The notes beneath the pieces were generated by a model. The model saw only the letters and a program-made list of their open reading frames with translations, was not told the origin of the DNA and did no database searches. From contig CP136062.1 in the NCBI GenBank assembly GCA_032622095.1, positions 7,070,001 to 7,134,000 on the forward strand: a DNA stretch of 64,000 bases. Direction: 5' to 3'. Shown here in pieces: positions 11,745 through 22,984 of the stretch (within the stretch, counting starts at the first letter, position 1; each line of letters opens with the position of its first letter). This DNA is from Siphonodentalium dalli (Eukaryota; Mollusca; Scaphopoda; Gadilida; Siphonodentaliidae). The position numbers were made by a program, and so were the translations under genes.

Positions 11745-11988
11745 CCCTTTACCCAACAGAACGGCCCTGTGCCAATGCATTCTCTTATATATGCGAGTCG
11801 ACCTATGGTCGACTCGCATATATAAGAGAATGCATTGGCACAGGGCATAACTGTAACTACCACAATGTGGTCAAGGAGCCGGTTCCAATGATATCCATAT
11901 TTGTATGGTTCTATTGAGACAGACCGAAGATATTTTAGGCTGTTGAAGCTTTATTTGGCCGGTTTTGGCCGTTTTGTTGGGTAAAGGG
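11745..11988. mobile_element. piggyBac-like MITE with perfect 40-bp-stem hairpin
   Basis: Termini CCCTTTACCCAACA / TGTTGGGTAAAGGG with intact TTAA on both sides (11,741-11,744 and 11,989-11,992). The core is a perfect palindrome: arms 11,764-11,803 and 11,807-11,846 match 40/40 around a 3-nt loop. The arm begins GCCCTGTGCCAATGCATTCT, shared with the element at 8,920-9,094. Such a stem could form a cruciform in DNA or a small-RNA precursor if transcribed. No coding capacity. Confidence 0.9.
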
Positions 11989-11992
11989 TTAA

Positions 11993-13481
11993 TCGACGAC
12001 GGAAATGGTAATCAAGTATCGGCTTTATCAACGGTTCGTCAATTATACGATTAATCGTGGCACCTCTAAGCTTGCGTTCATGTTTTGAGAAGCCCGAGAA
12101 AACCGATATCGAATACAACAGTTTGCCTTCAAAATCGTCATTGTTTTGGCTCAGTCTTTTATTTCATATCCATTTCTGCAAAATTAATTTGAAGTTTCCC
12201 TTTGAATTGGTGTCTTCGGTTCGAGAATTGTGAATCAAACAATATTGAGTGCATTTTGTTTCGGCTGAAATATTGTTACAGCATTCAATTATTTCCATGA
12301 TTGTGAAATATCTATATAACTGTTGTGAAAACATTATATAACTCAGAAAGTTCAACTCGGATTTTAGGGAACTTTACGTGACACATCTGTGATGTTATGG
12401 CTAAATATAAAAAAAATCAGATCCCCCCCCGATTTATTTCCTTACTTTTCCACTTTCATGTCTTATGTGCCTGGACTATAAAGTGAGACTGTATGCCAAT
12501 TTCAATAAATTACAGATAACAACACAGATCTACTTTCGACAAGAAATAGAAAAATAATGAATTTGTGTCGAAGATGTTTACTGTAAATGTTCAGGTTAAA
12601 GACATATTATGGATTTGTTCGAGTTTATGAAAAGTTAGTATTCAGGTGTTATGCCAACCTGGAGAATGTAGTATTCTACTAACAGCGCTGAAAATTTCAA
12701 AGAAATGGACCATACCACTCAATAGAAAACATCAAAACTAAGCTCAATTGTAAATATTTACATCTGGATTCGAGATGCAACAATCGGCGACAAACAAACA
12801 AAACTGATTTTGCCATCCAAAGTCAGTGCATTTAATTAATATATCAGAATGATGGTAGGTGTTGACAATTTGGATTAATATTCGTAAAAAGAACAACTTT
12901 GAGTAAGAATATTCTCCATTTCTATTGGATCACCCTACTGGAGTGTTTCACATCTCTTTAACAGGTTATCATAAAATTAATTTTTATAATTTAACTTATA
13001 TTTACCATAGTTTATGAATCACTCCATAAAATACACATGTAAGTTTAGAATTGCCCTGTAACGATGTAATCATGCAAATTAATTGGACAGTCAATTTAAC
13101 AACATTTTGCACAGACCGAATACAAATTTAAGACACCCACTGAAAGTGACTACAATAAAATTTACAAATTTCTGGGACAAGTACTTCTGTATGCATATAA
13201 TGTAGCATTTTATTTATTATATGCGATACATTTTCCTGAAAATTGTACAATAATATTCTCGATGAAAAGTTAGTGTTCAAATTTTATTGCATCAAGTAAA
13301 TCAAATCTCGGCATGACACCAAAGGCAAAGGAAGCCACATCAGAAGTGGAGAGTACCGTCTGATGAGAGAACAGGCTGACAGATGGCAGGGCTCAATTTA
13401 ACAAGATTTGTGATGCAATTTCCAATTTTTGCAACCAATTTACAATGAAAAAACATGCATTAGTAGGGAATACTATACATA
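11993..13481. other. No gene seen
   Basis: AT-rich non-coding DNA, intronic if the minus-strand gene extends to 2,927. A minus-strand acceptor-like tract (cctgttctctcatcag, about 13,369-13,384) precedes an open 29-codon stretch, but alone it is not enough for an exon call. Confidence 0.4.
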
Positions 13482-14289
13482 CACAGAACGACATGATACG
13501 CGGAAGGATAGCTAGCGCCTCGAGTTCTATCCTTCTGTGACACTGTATCAAGAAACCCATTTACACATCGTGTCATTCTGTGTTTATTACATGCTTTGCG
13601 TCCTAGAATCCGTGCAGTAAACATACAGACTTAGAAAGGTTTATTTAGGCACATAGAGGGCATGTTTTGTCATGTGTGATGATGCTTTTATTTTATAGTT
13701 CCGGTTCCATGTTTGAGGCGAATGTCATGTACGTTATTTTACGTCAACGAGATGCATATGGAACGTACGTTCAATAATGCATATGGAACATACATTCCAT
13801 ACGTATCTGTAAATATGGAACAGCAATAACACTGTACTTATGGGAACAAGCTTGTAATAAATAATCTACCCAGTAATGCAAAATTGTATCCAAATTAAAA
13901 CGATTACAATGACCCATTGGTCTACATTGCACTGCATACACTGTTAACTAGTGGTTACTTATAGGCATGACATCGGGGCATAGTACTGATTACATACACA
14001 CCATACCTGTCCCGCGCTTTGGCGATTCGATTCGTCGATGAAAGTAAATAAATATCAAGGTTAGACGATAAATCACCTACCACATATGTCTGGCCAATAA
14101 AGCTGCTCTCTGGCATGCATGGCCCTCTATCTAGCTAAAGTGTTGTTATTCTGCACAGGCTGTGGTTGTTTCACCAACTAAAACAAGCAGTCATCGACAC
14201 TGGTGGCCCCAGCCTAGATGGGCAAGGTTGAGGAAGAGCATTTTCAAAATATGCTGAAAAATAATTGAAATCAGTTAATATTTGTTTGA

Positions 14290-14890
14290 GATATCCTAAG
14301 ATCCATTTCAAGTTGCTTCTCCCAAAACAAAATGAAAATCAAATGGCAATAACTCCAGTGAAAAGTGTGTGGCTGGAATGGTTCACGGTCTTGTTTCTTG
14401 GTGCTGCTTGTCGAAAAACGATGATCAAAGGAACATAACTCTTGTGAAAATGTCTGGCCAGGCCTAGATTGCAAACTCCAGATCTGGTCTTGCTCGTAAA
14501 CTAAAATACCGAAAATCTTTCAAATTCTTTGATAACTGTTCAACATAAACCCCACACAATTTTTCCCTGGATGCTATACACCAAAAAATGACTCAAAGGG
14601 CCATAACTATGGCAAAAATGTCTGGCCAGACCTAGTTTGTAAGCTCATTTAAAATATTCCTCTTGTGACAAATATCAAAAATCTGTAAATAATTTTTCAA
14701 AATAACACCCGGACAACTTTTCAAAGGTGCTCAATGCCAAAAAATGTAAATTAAAAGGTCGTAACCAGTGAAAATGTCAATCCAAGCCTAGTTTGCAAAC
14801 TCATTTCAAATATTCACCTTGTGAACTCAAATACCGGTAATAAAAAAATAAAATCTGGATAATTGTTCAATCAAACTCATGGACATCATT
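14290..14890. repeat. Degenerate ~170-bp tandem repeat
   Basis: The phrase 'aaaatgtctggccag(g/a)cctag(a/t)tt' recurs at about 14,444, 14,616 and (diverged) 14,781, together with 'caaa(g)ggccataact'. Three to four old units. Non-coding. Confidence 0.7.
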
Positions 14891-15235
14891 TTGGGACGAA
14901 CTGAACACAATTATATAAATATTTGACTCCAACTTAATGATGACCTGTATGTTTTTATTTAAAAGGTGAACCAAATATCAAAAGATTCTTTTGAAGATTG
15001 CTCCATTTAGCATTTATACAACATGAATATTATGATTTCTAAGCCAAATGAAAGTGTCAATGACACTGACACTATTGCTAAATTTGGATTTGGTATAATA
15101 TCATGTGTTTAATACAGTCAATGGATGTTATTAATATAAACAAGAATGCTTTATTTAATTGGAATTAATTTTAGCTATTAAGAATGTCTTTTCCGATATA
15201 TCGGTTGCAGAATTGAATATACCTTAGGTTAACAG

Positions 15236-15307
15236 TTAACAGCTGCAAGCCATATCTGGCACATTAGGAGCAAACTCCAATTCTTCATTCCTTAAGCCGA
15301 AGTCAGC
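15236..15307 (-). CDS. Possible terminal exon of minus-strand host gene
   Basis: Minus-strand acceptor (atttcctttttag, AG at 15,308-15,309) then 23 open codons (ADFGLRNEEL...VPDMACSC) and TAA (15,236-15,238). It starts in phase 0, matching the phase-0 end of the exon at 18,910-18,993, which would join ...VQIIA to ADFGL.... Two duplicates exist at 7,330-7,390 and 6,624-6,708, both with TGA at codon 5, so only this copy is open. It sits inside a foldback element, so it could be a captured exon rather than the gene's own. No protein family recognised. Confidence 0.35.
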   Translation of the reverse strand, partial: ADFGLRNEELEFAPNVPDMACSC

Positions 15308-15386
15308 CTAAAAAGGAAATAAATGTTCATGTTGATGTATATACATGTAGTTTACTACCAAATTATTGTTTTCTTCTTTATATATA

Positions 15387-15957
15387 CAACTAGCAGGTGG
15401 ATCGACCCGACCCTCTGCTTTTTGGCGAATTGCGCGATTTGACATTGAATTGTCCATTTTGAAGGTCAAGGTCAGGTGGGGTCACGATTTGACCCGCCCA
15501 AAACACTGCCCGGACAAAAAGTACCCGTCAAAATCAATCCGGTTTTTTCCGATTTGACCTTGAATTGATGATTTTGAAGGTCAAGGTCAGGTCGGGGTCA
15601 CGATTTGACCCATCCAAAACTCAGTGGACAAACGTAACCCCATGTATCAAATTTCGTGGAAATCCCATCAAAATTCGCGATTTGACCTTGAAATGACCCA
15701 ATTTCAAGGTCACGTCGCACTGGCAAATTAATAGGCCCATACCACTCCACGGCCGAAAGTACCCCGACATACCAAGTTTCATCGAAATTCCGTGATATTC
15801 GGGTGTTTGACCTTGAAATGACCCATTTCAAGGTCACATTGCACAGGCAAATTAATAGGCCTATGTCACTTCCCCGCAGAAAATACCCCCACACACCAAG
15901 TTTCATCGAAATCGGGTCGACACACACACAGACAGATCTTCCAAAATATATAATAGA
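15387..15957. mobile_element. ~570-bp insertion in R1 copy 3
   Basis: R1 copy 2 runs continuously from 'cttctttatat' to 'tctttac', whereas here ~570 bp intervene. The insert contains two direct repeats: 'gaaggtcaaggtcaggt(g/c)ggg' at about 15,459 and 15,576, and 'cctatgtcac/cccataccac'-type units at about 15,681 and 15,808, the latter holding a hairpin (gaccttgaaatg...catttcaaggtc). It ends in a CA microsatellite and 'cagacagatcttcc'. Family not identified; the TA-rich flanks prevent defining a target duplication. Confidence 0.6.
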
Positions 15958-16958
15958 TAATCTTTACATATAATCAAACCATATATCCATGTTTCATAAC
16001 TTGAAAATAAATTGAATAACAAAATTTAAACAATTTAATGAAAATAAAACGAAAAGATGAACGAAAAAAAAGTTTCCAATGGGTGGGGATCTGAAATAGT
16101 GTTGTAGGTTTTCAAGAAAATATGTAATGCGGCTAAAATAGGCATATAATTACCATTTGCAATGTGGAAAGTTTCAAATTTGACAACTAGAGCAATTTAT
16201 TGATCGATCATTTTCAGTAAATCAAGTTTCGCATAATGTCAGTGCTGAGTTGCATTAGCCTATGTTGTAGTATCTTTTAATTTACATTTATTTACGTTGA
16301 CATTTGAATAATTTTGTGTTATTTGCAAACTCCTAGTCTCGGTTGTGACAGAGTTCAAAATGATGTTGGAAAAATATCAAAGACGGCACAATAAATGAGC
16401 CCTTCAAGAAACATATCATTCCGAGTTGATAATAAATAAATATTTATGAGGAAGCATTGGAATGCCCAGAAATGACAGAGAATCAACAACATAATAGTAC
16501 CAGCATCACCACCTTAATTAAATGCCTGACACGTTGTCAAAGGGAGACACACCTGTGCATTGTTATCACTTGGCTGAGTGGCCATACCTATATCAATATT
16601 ATGCTCACTTCATGACAAGTGAATGTCAGTATCACCCCTGTATACGTGGTATCAACAAAGCTGAGGGTATCACCAAAGCCGAGAAAATGGGAAACTCATT
16701 TTCAAGTTTATTACACGCTTGTTCCTAGAAGTACAGTGTTATTGCTGTTCCATATTTCAAATCCGTATGGAACGTACGTTCCATACACATCTCTTTGACG
16801 TAAAATGACGTACACGACATTCGCATCAACCATGAAACTGGAAATATTTAAATAAAAGAATCATCACACATGACAAACACGCCTTGTATGAACCTAAATA
16901 AGCCTTCTAATCCTGTATTTTTAATGCACGAATTCTAGGACGCAAAGCTAGTAATAAA

Positions 16959-17119
16959 CACAGAACGACACGATGTGTAAATGGGTTTGTTGATACGGCA
17001 CTCGTGCTGTCGCGGAAGGATAGAATGAGAGGCGCTTGCGCCTCGATTCTATCCTTCCGCGACAGCACGGATACTCGTACCGTATCGACAAACCCATTTA
17101 CACATCGTGTCGTTCTGTG
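16959..17119. repeat. Near-perfect ~75-bp-stem hairpin
   Basis: The distal part of the right arm of the foldback element is itself a palindrome: CACAGAACGACACGATGTG ... CACATCGTGTCGTTCTGTG, with inner matches 'gtgctgtcgcggaaggatag' and a loop around 17,036-17,041. One arm has a small insertion. The corresponding left-arm hairpin (about 13,482-13,583) has partly lost one stem. Confidence 0.9.
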
Positions 17120-17121
17120 TA

Positions 17122-18334
17122 TATATGATATGGGGATATGTTTGTTTTTGATCATAAAACAGACAATGAACATTGTCTGTCCACACAAAGCAGGAGTCTT
17201 TATCCACCAGTTTTCCAAATCAGTTTTCCCAGATCAAACCATTTAATATATCTTTTGGCGAAACTTTTTTCAATAGTGTTTTTGCTCACTCAAAGTTTCG
17301 AGAACATCCACCCACTAGTATAGTTCCTGGACTTCCACGCTTCCAAAACAAATGCCGGTATATAGTTGTATCTGTCAATGAAGCATAGGATTAGAACAGA
17401 ATTTAAAAAATCAGTTTCGTTCTCAAAATCCGCGCAATATGAAGGGACCACTGTCGGTCCAGAAAGATGTTAACATCGCAGATGAAGATGTCACCAAACG
17501 CTGAGCTTCTGTGCAGTAAAATTTGTATCACTTAAGGAGTTCTGATGAGTTTTAAAGTGTTTTTATGTGTATCTGAGGCTGATCAATTGGACTGTGAATG
17601 TCATCTGAAATATGAATCCATAACATAGGCGAAATATTGTGTGCATATCTATTATGAATGTAATTCAATTGAAATTAATTGAACATCCATCAAGCATTCA
17701 GATTTGCGATGCCTTGATCACACACAGTGAATACTATCGTTCGTATGCATGCAGCTAACCGGATATTCGTTTAGTATTAACATGCTTGGAGTTTGTAAAT
17801 CGATATAGACCACACATGCAGGACGATAGGATGATTTTTTATAATCATGTTTATTTTACAGACTTTATGACTCGTTACCACTCGAGTAGACTGTTACGCG
17901 ACAATGAAATGACAATGAATCATCTTATCGAATACGCATATATCGTATAGCTACAAACTATACAATTATGGCTTTTTAAAGAGTCATCAGATAATATTGT
18001 AACGATTCTATGTTAACCCGACACATCCATACACATATGATCGCAATGTGCTATGTGTGGAACATGTGTGTGCCTTCTTATCTGGAGGTCGATGGGCCTA
18101 TTTATTGTGTCTATATGTAGCACATGTATAGTCAACTTACCAAGCTACAAAACCATGTTTAAACAGAATCAAACCCGACCATGCAGTTTTGATAAATGAA
18201 CGTATCTTTGCGAAGGTGCCCAGGGCCAGGGGGTCCTCTAATGTAAGCCCACTAGTCCCAAGATTTTGTGTCAAAACAATCACCCTCGCCCTGGGCTTAC
18301 ACAGTACTAGTAGATAGTCAATGCAGCTACTCAC
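17122..18334. other. Intergenic or intronic, no firm feature
   Basis: No element ends found. Two weak coding-like traces: a 21-codon plus-strand stretch at about 17,440-17,502 starting MKGPLSVQ, and a minus-strand open stretch ending at a strong donor (GCTTG|GTAAGTTG, about 18,135) without a convincing acceptor. Neither is called. Confidence 0.35.
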
Positions 18335-18392
18335 AGCTTGTGTTTTCGGTTTGGCACCTCAGATACTAGTAGCATCCTCAGTCAATTGCTGC
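18335..18392 (-). CDS. Possible alternative exon of minus-strand host gene
   Basis: A strong acceptor (ttattatttaatttcag, AG at 18,393-18,394) and a good donor (GTGAGT at 18,329-18,334) bracket 58 nt on the minus strand. Entered in phase 0 from the exon at 18,910-18,993, it adds only Ala-Ala-Ile-Asp before TGA (18,378-18,380), so it would be a short alternative terminus or a poison exon. All three frames contain stops. The evidence is splice signals only. Confidence 0.25.
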
Positions 18393-18909
18393 CTGAAATT
18401 AAATAATAAATCTGTATTACCCTATTGTAGTCCTGAAAAAAGCGGCTTTCATATGACATTTGTTTCTTTTATCTTTTATTTTGTAGAACTTGATAGGCCT
18501 CAATGAGTCAATTATTAAGACATATTTGTTGGTCTTAGCAAGCAGCAGTCTACGATAATCAAAAATCGGTCGTCAATAATCAATTATAATCGATTAATCG
18601 TGCCTATTATCAATAACAGTGGAAGTATTCCATAATATGGTCTATTGGCTGGGTGTTGGTTAAACAACTCGGCTGGTGTAATTTTTACGTTAATAATGTG
18701 CACCATAAACCACCGGTAATCACTAATGAGCACAAACCATGGGAACAGCTCAAACTTGACTTTCTCAAGTTGAAGTAAAAACAGCACAAACCTGAATTTA
18801 ACTCTTTTAGTCTTTTAGATTTTCCATTCCCTATTAGAGGTATCATATGCATTAGTATGTCACACACAATTCAGTTTCAATTGATACAAGGCAAGCAATG
18901 TATACTCAC
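18393..18909 (-). other. Putative intron
   Basis: Sequence between two candidate exons. It contains short open stretches but no paired acceptor and donor that I trust. Confidence 0.35.
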
Positions 18910-18993
18910 TGCGATTATTTGTACATCAATTGCTTCACCCATGTCACTGACATCACTGACTTCACTTAAACTTGATACACTACGAAAATCATC
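18910..18993 (-). CDS. Internal exon of minus-strand host gene
   Basis: The clearest internal exon in the window. On the minus strand a textbook acceptor (aacttttgtttcag, AG at 18,994-18,995) is followed by 28 open codons and a donor GTGAGT (18,904-18,909). Only one frame is open, so the exon is phase 0 to phase 0 (84 nt). The peptide begins DDFRSVSSLSEVSDVSDMGE: acidic and serine-rich with a repeated SEVSDVSD pattern, suggesting a flexible, phosphorylatable region (inference). It would follow the exon at 26,144-26,199, which ends in phase 0. No family recognised. Confidence 0.55.
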
Positions 18994-19669
18994 CTGAAAC
19001 AAAAGTTTACCAAAAGCAAATGGATAAATTTATTTTCTCATCACATGTGACAAATATTTGTAGCTCATATATATGTCAAACATCGCATCAATATACCGTA
19101 AATTTCGGTGGATAAGTCACATCTTTCTAACCCAATTTCCCCTATTAAAATCCACCTGTGACTTATAGACCGGTAAGTCAATGAGGAGCACATTTTTAGC
19201 CAAATTTTGAGGTAAACAACTGGGACAAAATGCCGACGCAAACTAAATCCAACACGATAGGATGATACAATTCAGTATAAAAAAATAAATAAACACCCCA
19301 ATCTTCACTGTTTGTCTTTATTTTATTCCGTAAATGGCATATAAGTGTATAAATGTTTGCATCCTGTACTTGGTTTAAACATTAATTTGGTTACATTCAA
19401 CATGCTCGGAATTAGGTTAAAATATACTAGACACACTAGACACACTAAAATACTAGACACACGTTAAAATTTAATTATTTCTGGTTTATTATATTAAAGT
19501 TATGTAGAACACACCAGTGGGGTGATCACATAGAAATGGAATAAAATCTTGATCAAAGTACCGGTAGTTATTTTTACAAATTTATAAACCAAATTGACAA
19601 TGCACATCGTTTTGACAGGGAGCATTACAAAGTCCAAACAAGGGGTACGCATATAAGATGCTTTTGGCA
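18994..19669 (-). other. Putative intron, no feature
   Basis: AT-rich, with no exon. A short near-direct repeat 'actagacacac' occurs around 19,428-19,461. It directly precedes the 4.6 kb element. Confidence 0.4.
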
Positions 19670-19679
19670 GTCCAACCCG

Positions 19680-20800
19680 GTGTGACTAATTACCGCCCGG
19701 GACCGCCCGGGTGACCCCACATGCCCGTGGACACAATATCTCGACGTTATAACGTAGCGTCATGCCACCTGAGGGCAACATAGAAAAATTTACTCGTCTC
19801 CGGCCGGTCATATTACCCCACAAATGTCGATATTGGCTAAAAGAGCCTGTGTGATTACCGATGTCTTCGTGTGTTTTCAGACAGATTATTTTGGTGATTC
19901 TCGGTAGTGCAATACACCTGAGTGTTAATTCCATATATTGACTCGTTGACGCGTCCACGACCGATGTTATTAACCCCTCAATCTCCGGTAAAATAGTGTA
20001 TAAACAAAAAGAACATTGGGACCGCCCGGGCGGCCCCATGGGCCCGTGGACTCTATACCTCGACGTTATAACATAGCGACATACCCCACGAGGTCAACCT
20101 AGAAAATGTTACTCGCTCGCTCGACTCCGGCCGGTGTTATTAACCCCTCAAAATCCGATAAAATGGTATATAAACAAAAAGAACACTGAGACCGACCGGG
20201 ACCGCCCCATGGGCACGTGGACACTATATCGCGACGTTATAACGTAGCGACATACCCCACGAGGTCAACATAGAAAATGGTACTCGCTCGCTCGACTCCG
20301 GCCGGTGCTATTAACCCCTCAAAATCTGATAAAATGGTATATAAACAAAAAGGACAAGTGGTGCTGGGACCGCCCGGGAACACCCGGGTGGCCCCATGGG
20401 CCCGTGGACACTATATTTCGACGTTATAACATAGCGACATACCCCACGAGGTCAACCTAGAAAATGTTACTCGCTTGCTCGACTCCGGTCGGTGTTATTA
20501 ACCCCTCAAAATCCGATAAAATGGTATATAAACAAAAAGAACACTGGGACCGCCCGGGAGGCCCCATGGGCCCGTGGACACTATATCTCGACGTTATATC
20601 GTAGCGCCATACCCCACGAAGTCAACCTAGAAAATGATACTCGCTCGCTCGACTCCGGCCGGTGTCATTAACCCCTCAAAATCCGATAAAATGGTATATA
20701 AACAAAAAGAACACTGGGACCGCCCGGGAGGCCCCATGGACACTATATCTCGACATAATAACGTAGGCCATACCCCACGAGGTCAACCTAGAAACGTTAT
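19680..20800 (+). repeat. Left arm satellite array, about six units
   Basis: Units of about 168-180 bp begin 'gggaccgcccggg' near 19,690, 20,018, 20,187, 20,366, 20,546 and 20,716. Each contains 'tcgacgttataacgtagcg' (itself a palindromic word, acgttataacgt), 'ctcgctcgctcgactccgg' and 'ttaacccctcaaaatccga'. The outermost interval is longer because it includes the unique outer block. Inverted relative to 22,985-24,299. Confidence 0.9.
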
Positions 20801-21628
20801 CCCCCCCCAACCAAATCAGATCACATATATTTGTTCACAGCTCTATCTCCACTTATAGAAATTGAAAAGTCACTATTTAAGGATCGACTAGTCTAATCTA
20901 ACGCACCAATTTATACATGCCTGGAATATTATCATATTATGACAAATAAAGAGCGTTTATTGTAAAATCAGCCAACAATTGCTCGTATTTGCCCATTTAA
21001 GTCGTCTGAAGTCAACAGCATCTATAACTCTTGACACGCTGTGGGCTAATTTTACCCACATGTTTCAATTCTCACCGATCAGATTGCAACAATTTTGGTT
21101 ATAAAATTAATTATTTTATTTTACCAATACTTAGTGCCCTTTTCTCTTGACACGCCATGGGCCAATTTCACCAACATGTTTCAATTTTCACCGATCAGAT
21201 TTCAACAATTTTTGTTATATAATTAATGATTTTATTTTATTAATAATTAGTGCCCTTTTAAGACCTCTGATGTCAACTGGACATGTATAATAGGATTTTC
21301 CTGGTCAAAGTACCTCCTCATATTGCAACCCAACCCACGACCTTTTGGGCAAGGACTGAAAACATTATTCCCGGTGATGGAGGTCATCATACTCTCCATA
21401 TGTGGAGCTAATAAAGAAAATATATAATATGTAATATGGTCATCCCCCCCCCATAAGATAAGATAAGATTTTAATGCAAAATACACCCAATGGGCAGTTG
21501 CACATATAATAAATACATATATCAACATATGGAATAATTTAACATGAGTAATCTCATACGATATGCATATACGCTCGTGAATTTACTGTCATAAAATCTC
21601 AGGTATACTCAGGGTATACTTGCTTTTA

Positions 21629-22316
21629 TTAGACATTATGTATATTGTCTCGAATGGTGAAGAAAGACCGGATCATGTCGCATATAACGTTAACGGTTGC
21701 AATTTGTTCATTCTGCATAATAAATCTGAACTTCTCATAATTTGTCATTTCTAAGAAATGAGGGCACGTTGCAATTATGTCCTTTTCATAAGCTTCGCGA
21801 ATACTTTCATAGGCCCGACATGAAATGATATTCTGACTCAATTTGTTTTGAATTACACGCAGAACACAATCTTTCTCTCACTGGTTTTGGGGGCTGTTTG
21901 TGTCTCCCTTTTTCGATTTCCAGTCGATGATTACTGATTCTCAATCTTGTGAATAGAATTCTCGCTTTGGCAGATCGCGCATTGACAATGTATGGTTCAA
22001 TTTCATACTTTGACTTGAATAATCTATACGTTCGTATTTTATTTCCACTGATCGTTTTCTTTTCGGCATGATTTACATTATAGAATCGCATCAAATTTTC
22101 AGATTTCAGTTTATCCACCAAGGCGCGCTCTTGTATCCCTTGGAATTTCCGGCGGTCTGAAATATCGACGCCGTATTTTCCATATGAAATATATTGACTC
22201 GTCTTCAGCTTCAGTAGAGCAGACGGATACAGCACCATGGATGGAAGCGTGAACCGAATACGTGGTCGCATGATTTTAAGATATTTAGAATTAAATTTTA
22301 TTTTTAATTCACACAC
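21629..22316 (-). pseudogene. 3' fragment of a LINE reverse-transcriptase ORF
   Basis: Two overlapping minus-strand frames (169 codons from 22,316; 70 codons from 21,841) are parts of one protein broken by a frameshift near 21,807-21,841. The first contains NKIRTYRLFK, RILFTRLRISNHRLEIEKGR and CSACNSKQIESEYHF. In non-LTR retrotransposon ORFs of invertebrates a TRLRIS...E.GR stretch followed by a Cys-Cys-His cluster marks the C-terminal zinc-knuckle-like region. The second continues with 'CPHFLEMTNYEKFRFIMQNE', also typical of that tail. The RT catalytic core is absent. It lies in the single-copy centre of the 4.6 kb element, so it was probably an insertion into it or captured by it, not its transposase. 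Confidence 0.65.
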
Positions 22317-22984
22317 GATTATATATAATCAACCCCATAACGAAATATCGTGTGATTGGTCGGTAAGCAAATTAAGTACACGGGTTTCCAGTATCACAAA
22401 TACTCTCTTCGTCATATTGATCGTTATTGTCTAGCACCAAGAAGATTTTGGGATTACGACCATTTTCGATTGCAATAAAAACACGGAAACCTCATCGCAA
22501 ATCTCCACTGTTGTCACGAGATTACCTGTTCGTCTTCCCCAAGTGTTATGAAAACACAGTTTCGTTTTAAATCCGCCGATATGTCTTCTGATTATTGTGA
22601 ACGGGTTAATGTATACAATATAACAAGTGTGATACCGTTTTACTGCTAATTGATATCAACACATTCAAACATCTGCCGCGGCTCTCTTCAGACAAGCAGT
22701 TGCTGTCGATTTAAACACAATTACACCCGCTCCTGTCAAAATATAAAAATTATACATGTAGGTGTAACGTTATTAATTTTTATTGAAAACATTCAAGAAA
22801 ATTGCGATATTTACGATCATGTAGGGCCGAATATTTATGGTGATATGGTATTTTGTGTTGACGCGTCAGCGAGTCAATATCTGGAAGTCACTATCAGGTG
22901 GTATTGCACTACCATGCATCATCAAAATATGCTGTCCGAAATCAAAAGAAGACACCGAGCTCTCCGTGCCCTCTTAGCCAATAT

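Larger units (their letters stand above)
15172..16215. repeat. Duplicated segment R1, copy 3, split by an insert
   Basis: Homologous to 6,778-7,710 and lacking its MITE, thus serving as the empty site. It carries its own insert (15,387-15,957). It lies inside the 13,482-17,119 foldback element, so it may have been captured by it. Confidence 0.85.
13482..17119. mobile_element. 3.6 kb foldback element flanked by TA
   Basis: Left arm 13,482-13,863 and right arm 16,708-17,119 are inverted copies sharing in order CACAGAACGACA, the hairpin block, 'gcgtcctagaat', 'ggaacgtacgtt', 'aacagcaataacactgta' and 'aagc(t/g)tgtaataaa'. Both outer ends are CACAGAACG flanked by TA (13,480-13,481 and 17,120-17,121), as expected for Tc1/mariner-type target duplication. 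The interior holds a degenerate tandem repeat and segment R1 copy 3; no transposase is visible. Alternative: two opposite-facing copies of one short MITE that happen to bracket this DNA. Confidence 0.6.

Noticed and set aside
13270-13384. Minus-strand exon after 'cctgttctctcatcag'
   Set aside because: The acceptor-like tract is good and one frame is open for 29 codons, but there is no independent support and two other frames are also partly open.
17004-17246. ORFs on both strands
   Set aside because: They read through the 16,959-17,119 palindrome, so the two strands give nearly the same peptide.
21807-22316. Transposase of the 4.6 kb giant-arm element
   Set aside because: The 169-residue sequence has LINE C-terminal features (TRLRIS...E.GR, Cys/His knuckle), not DDE motifs, and is frameshifted.
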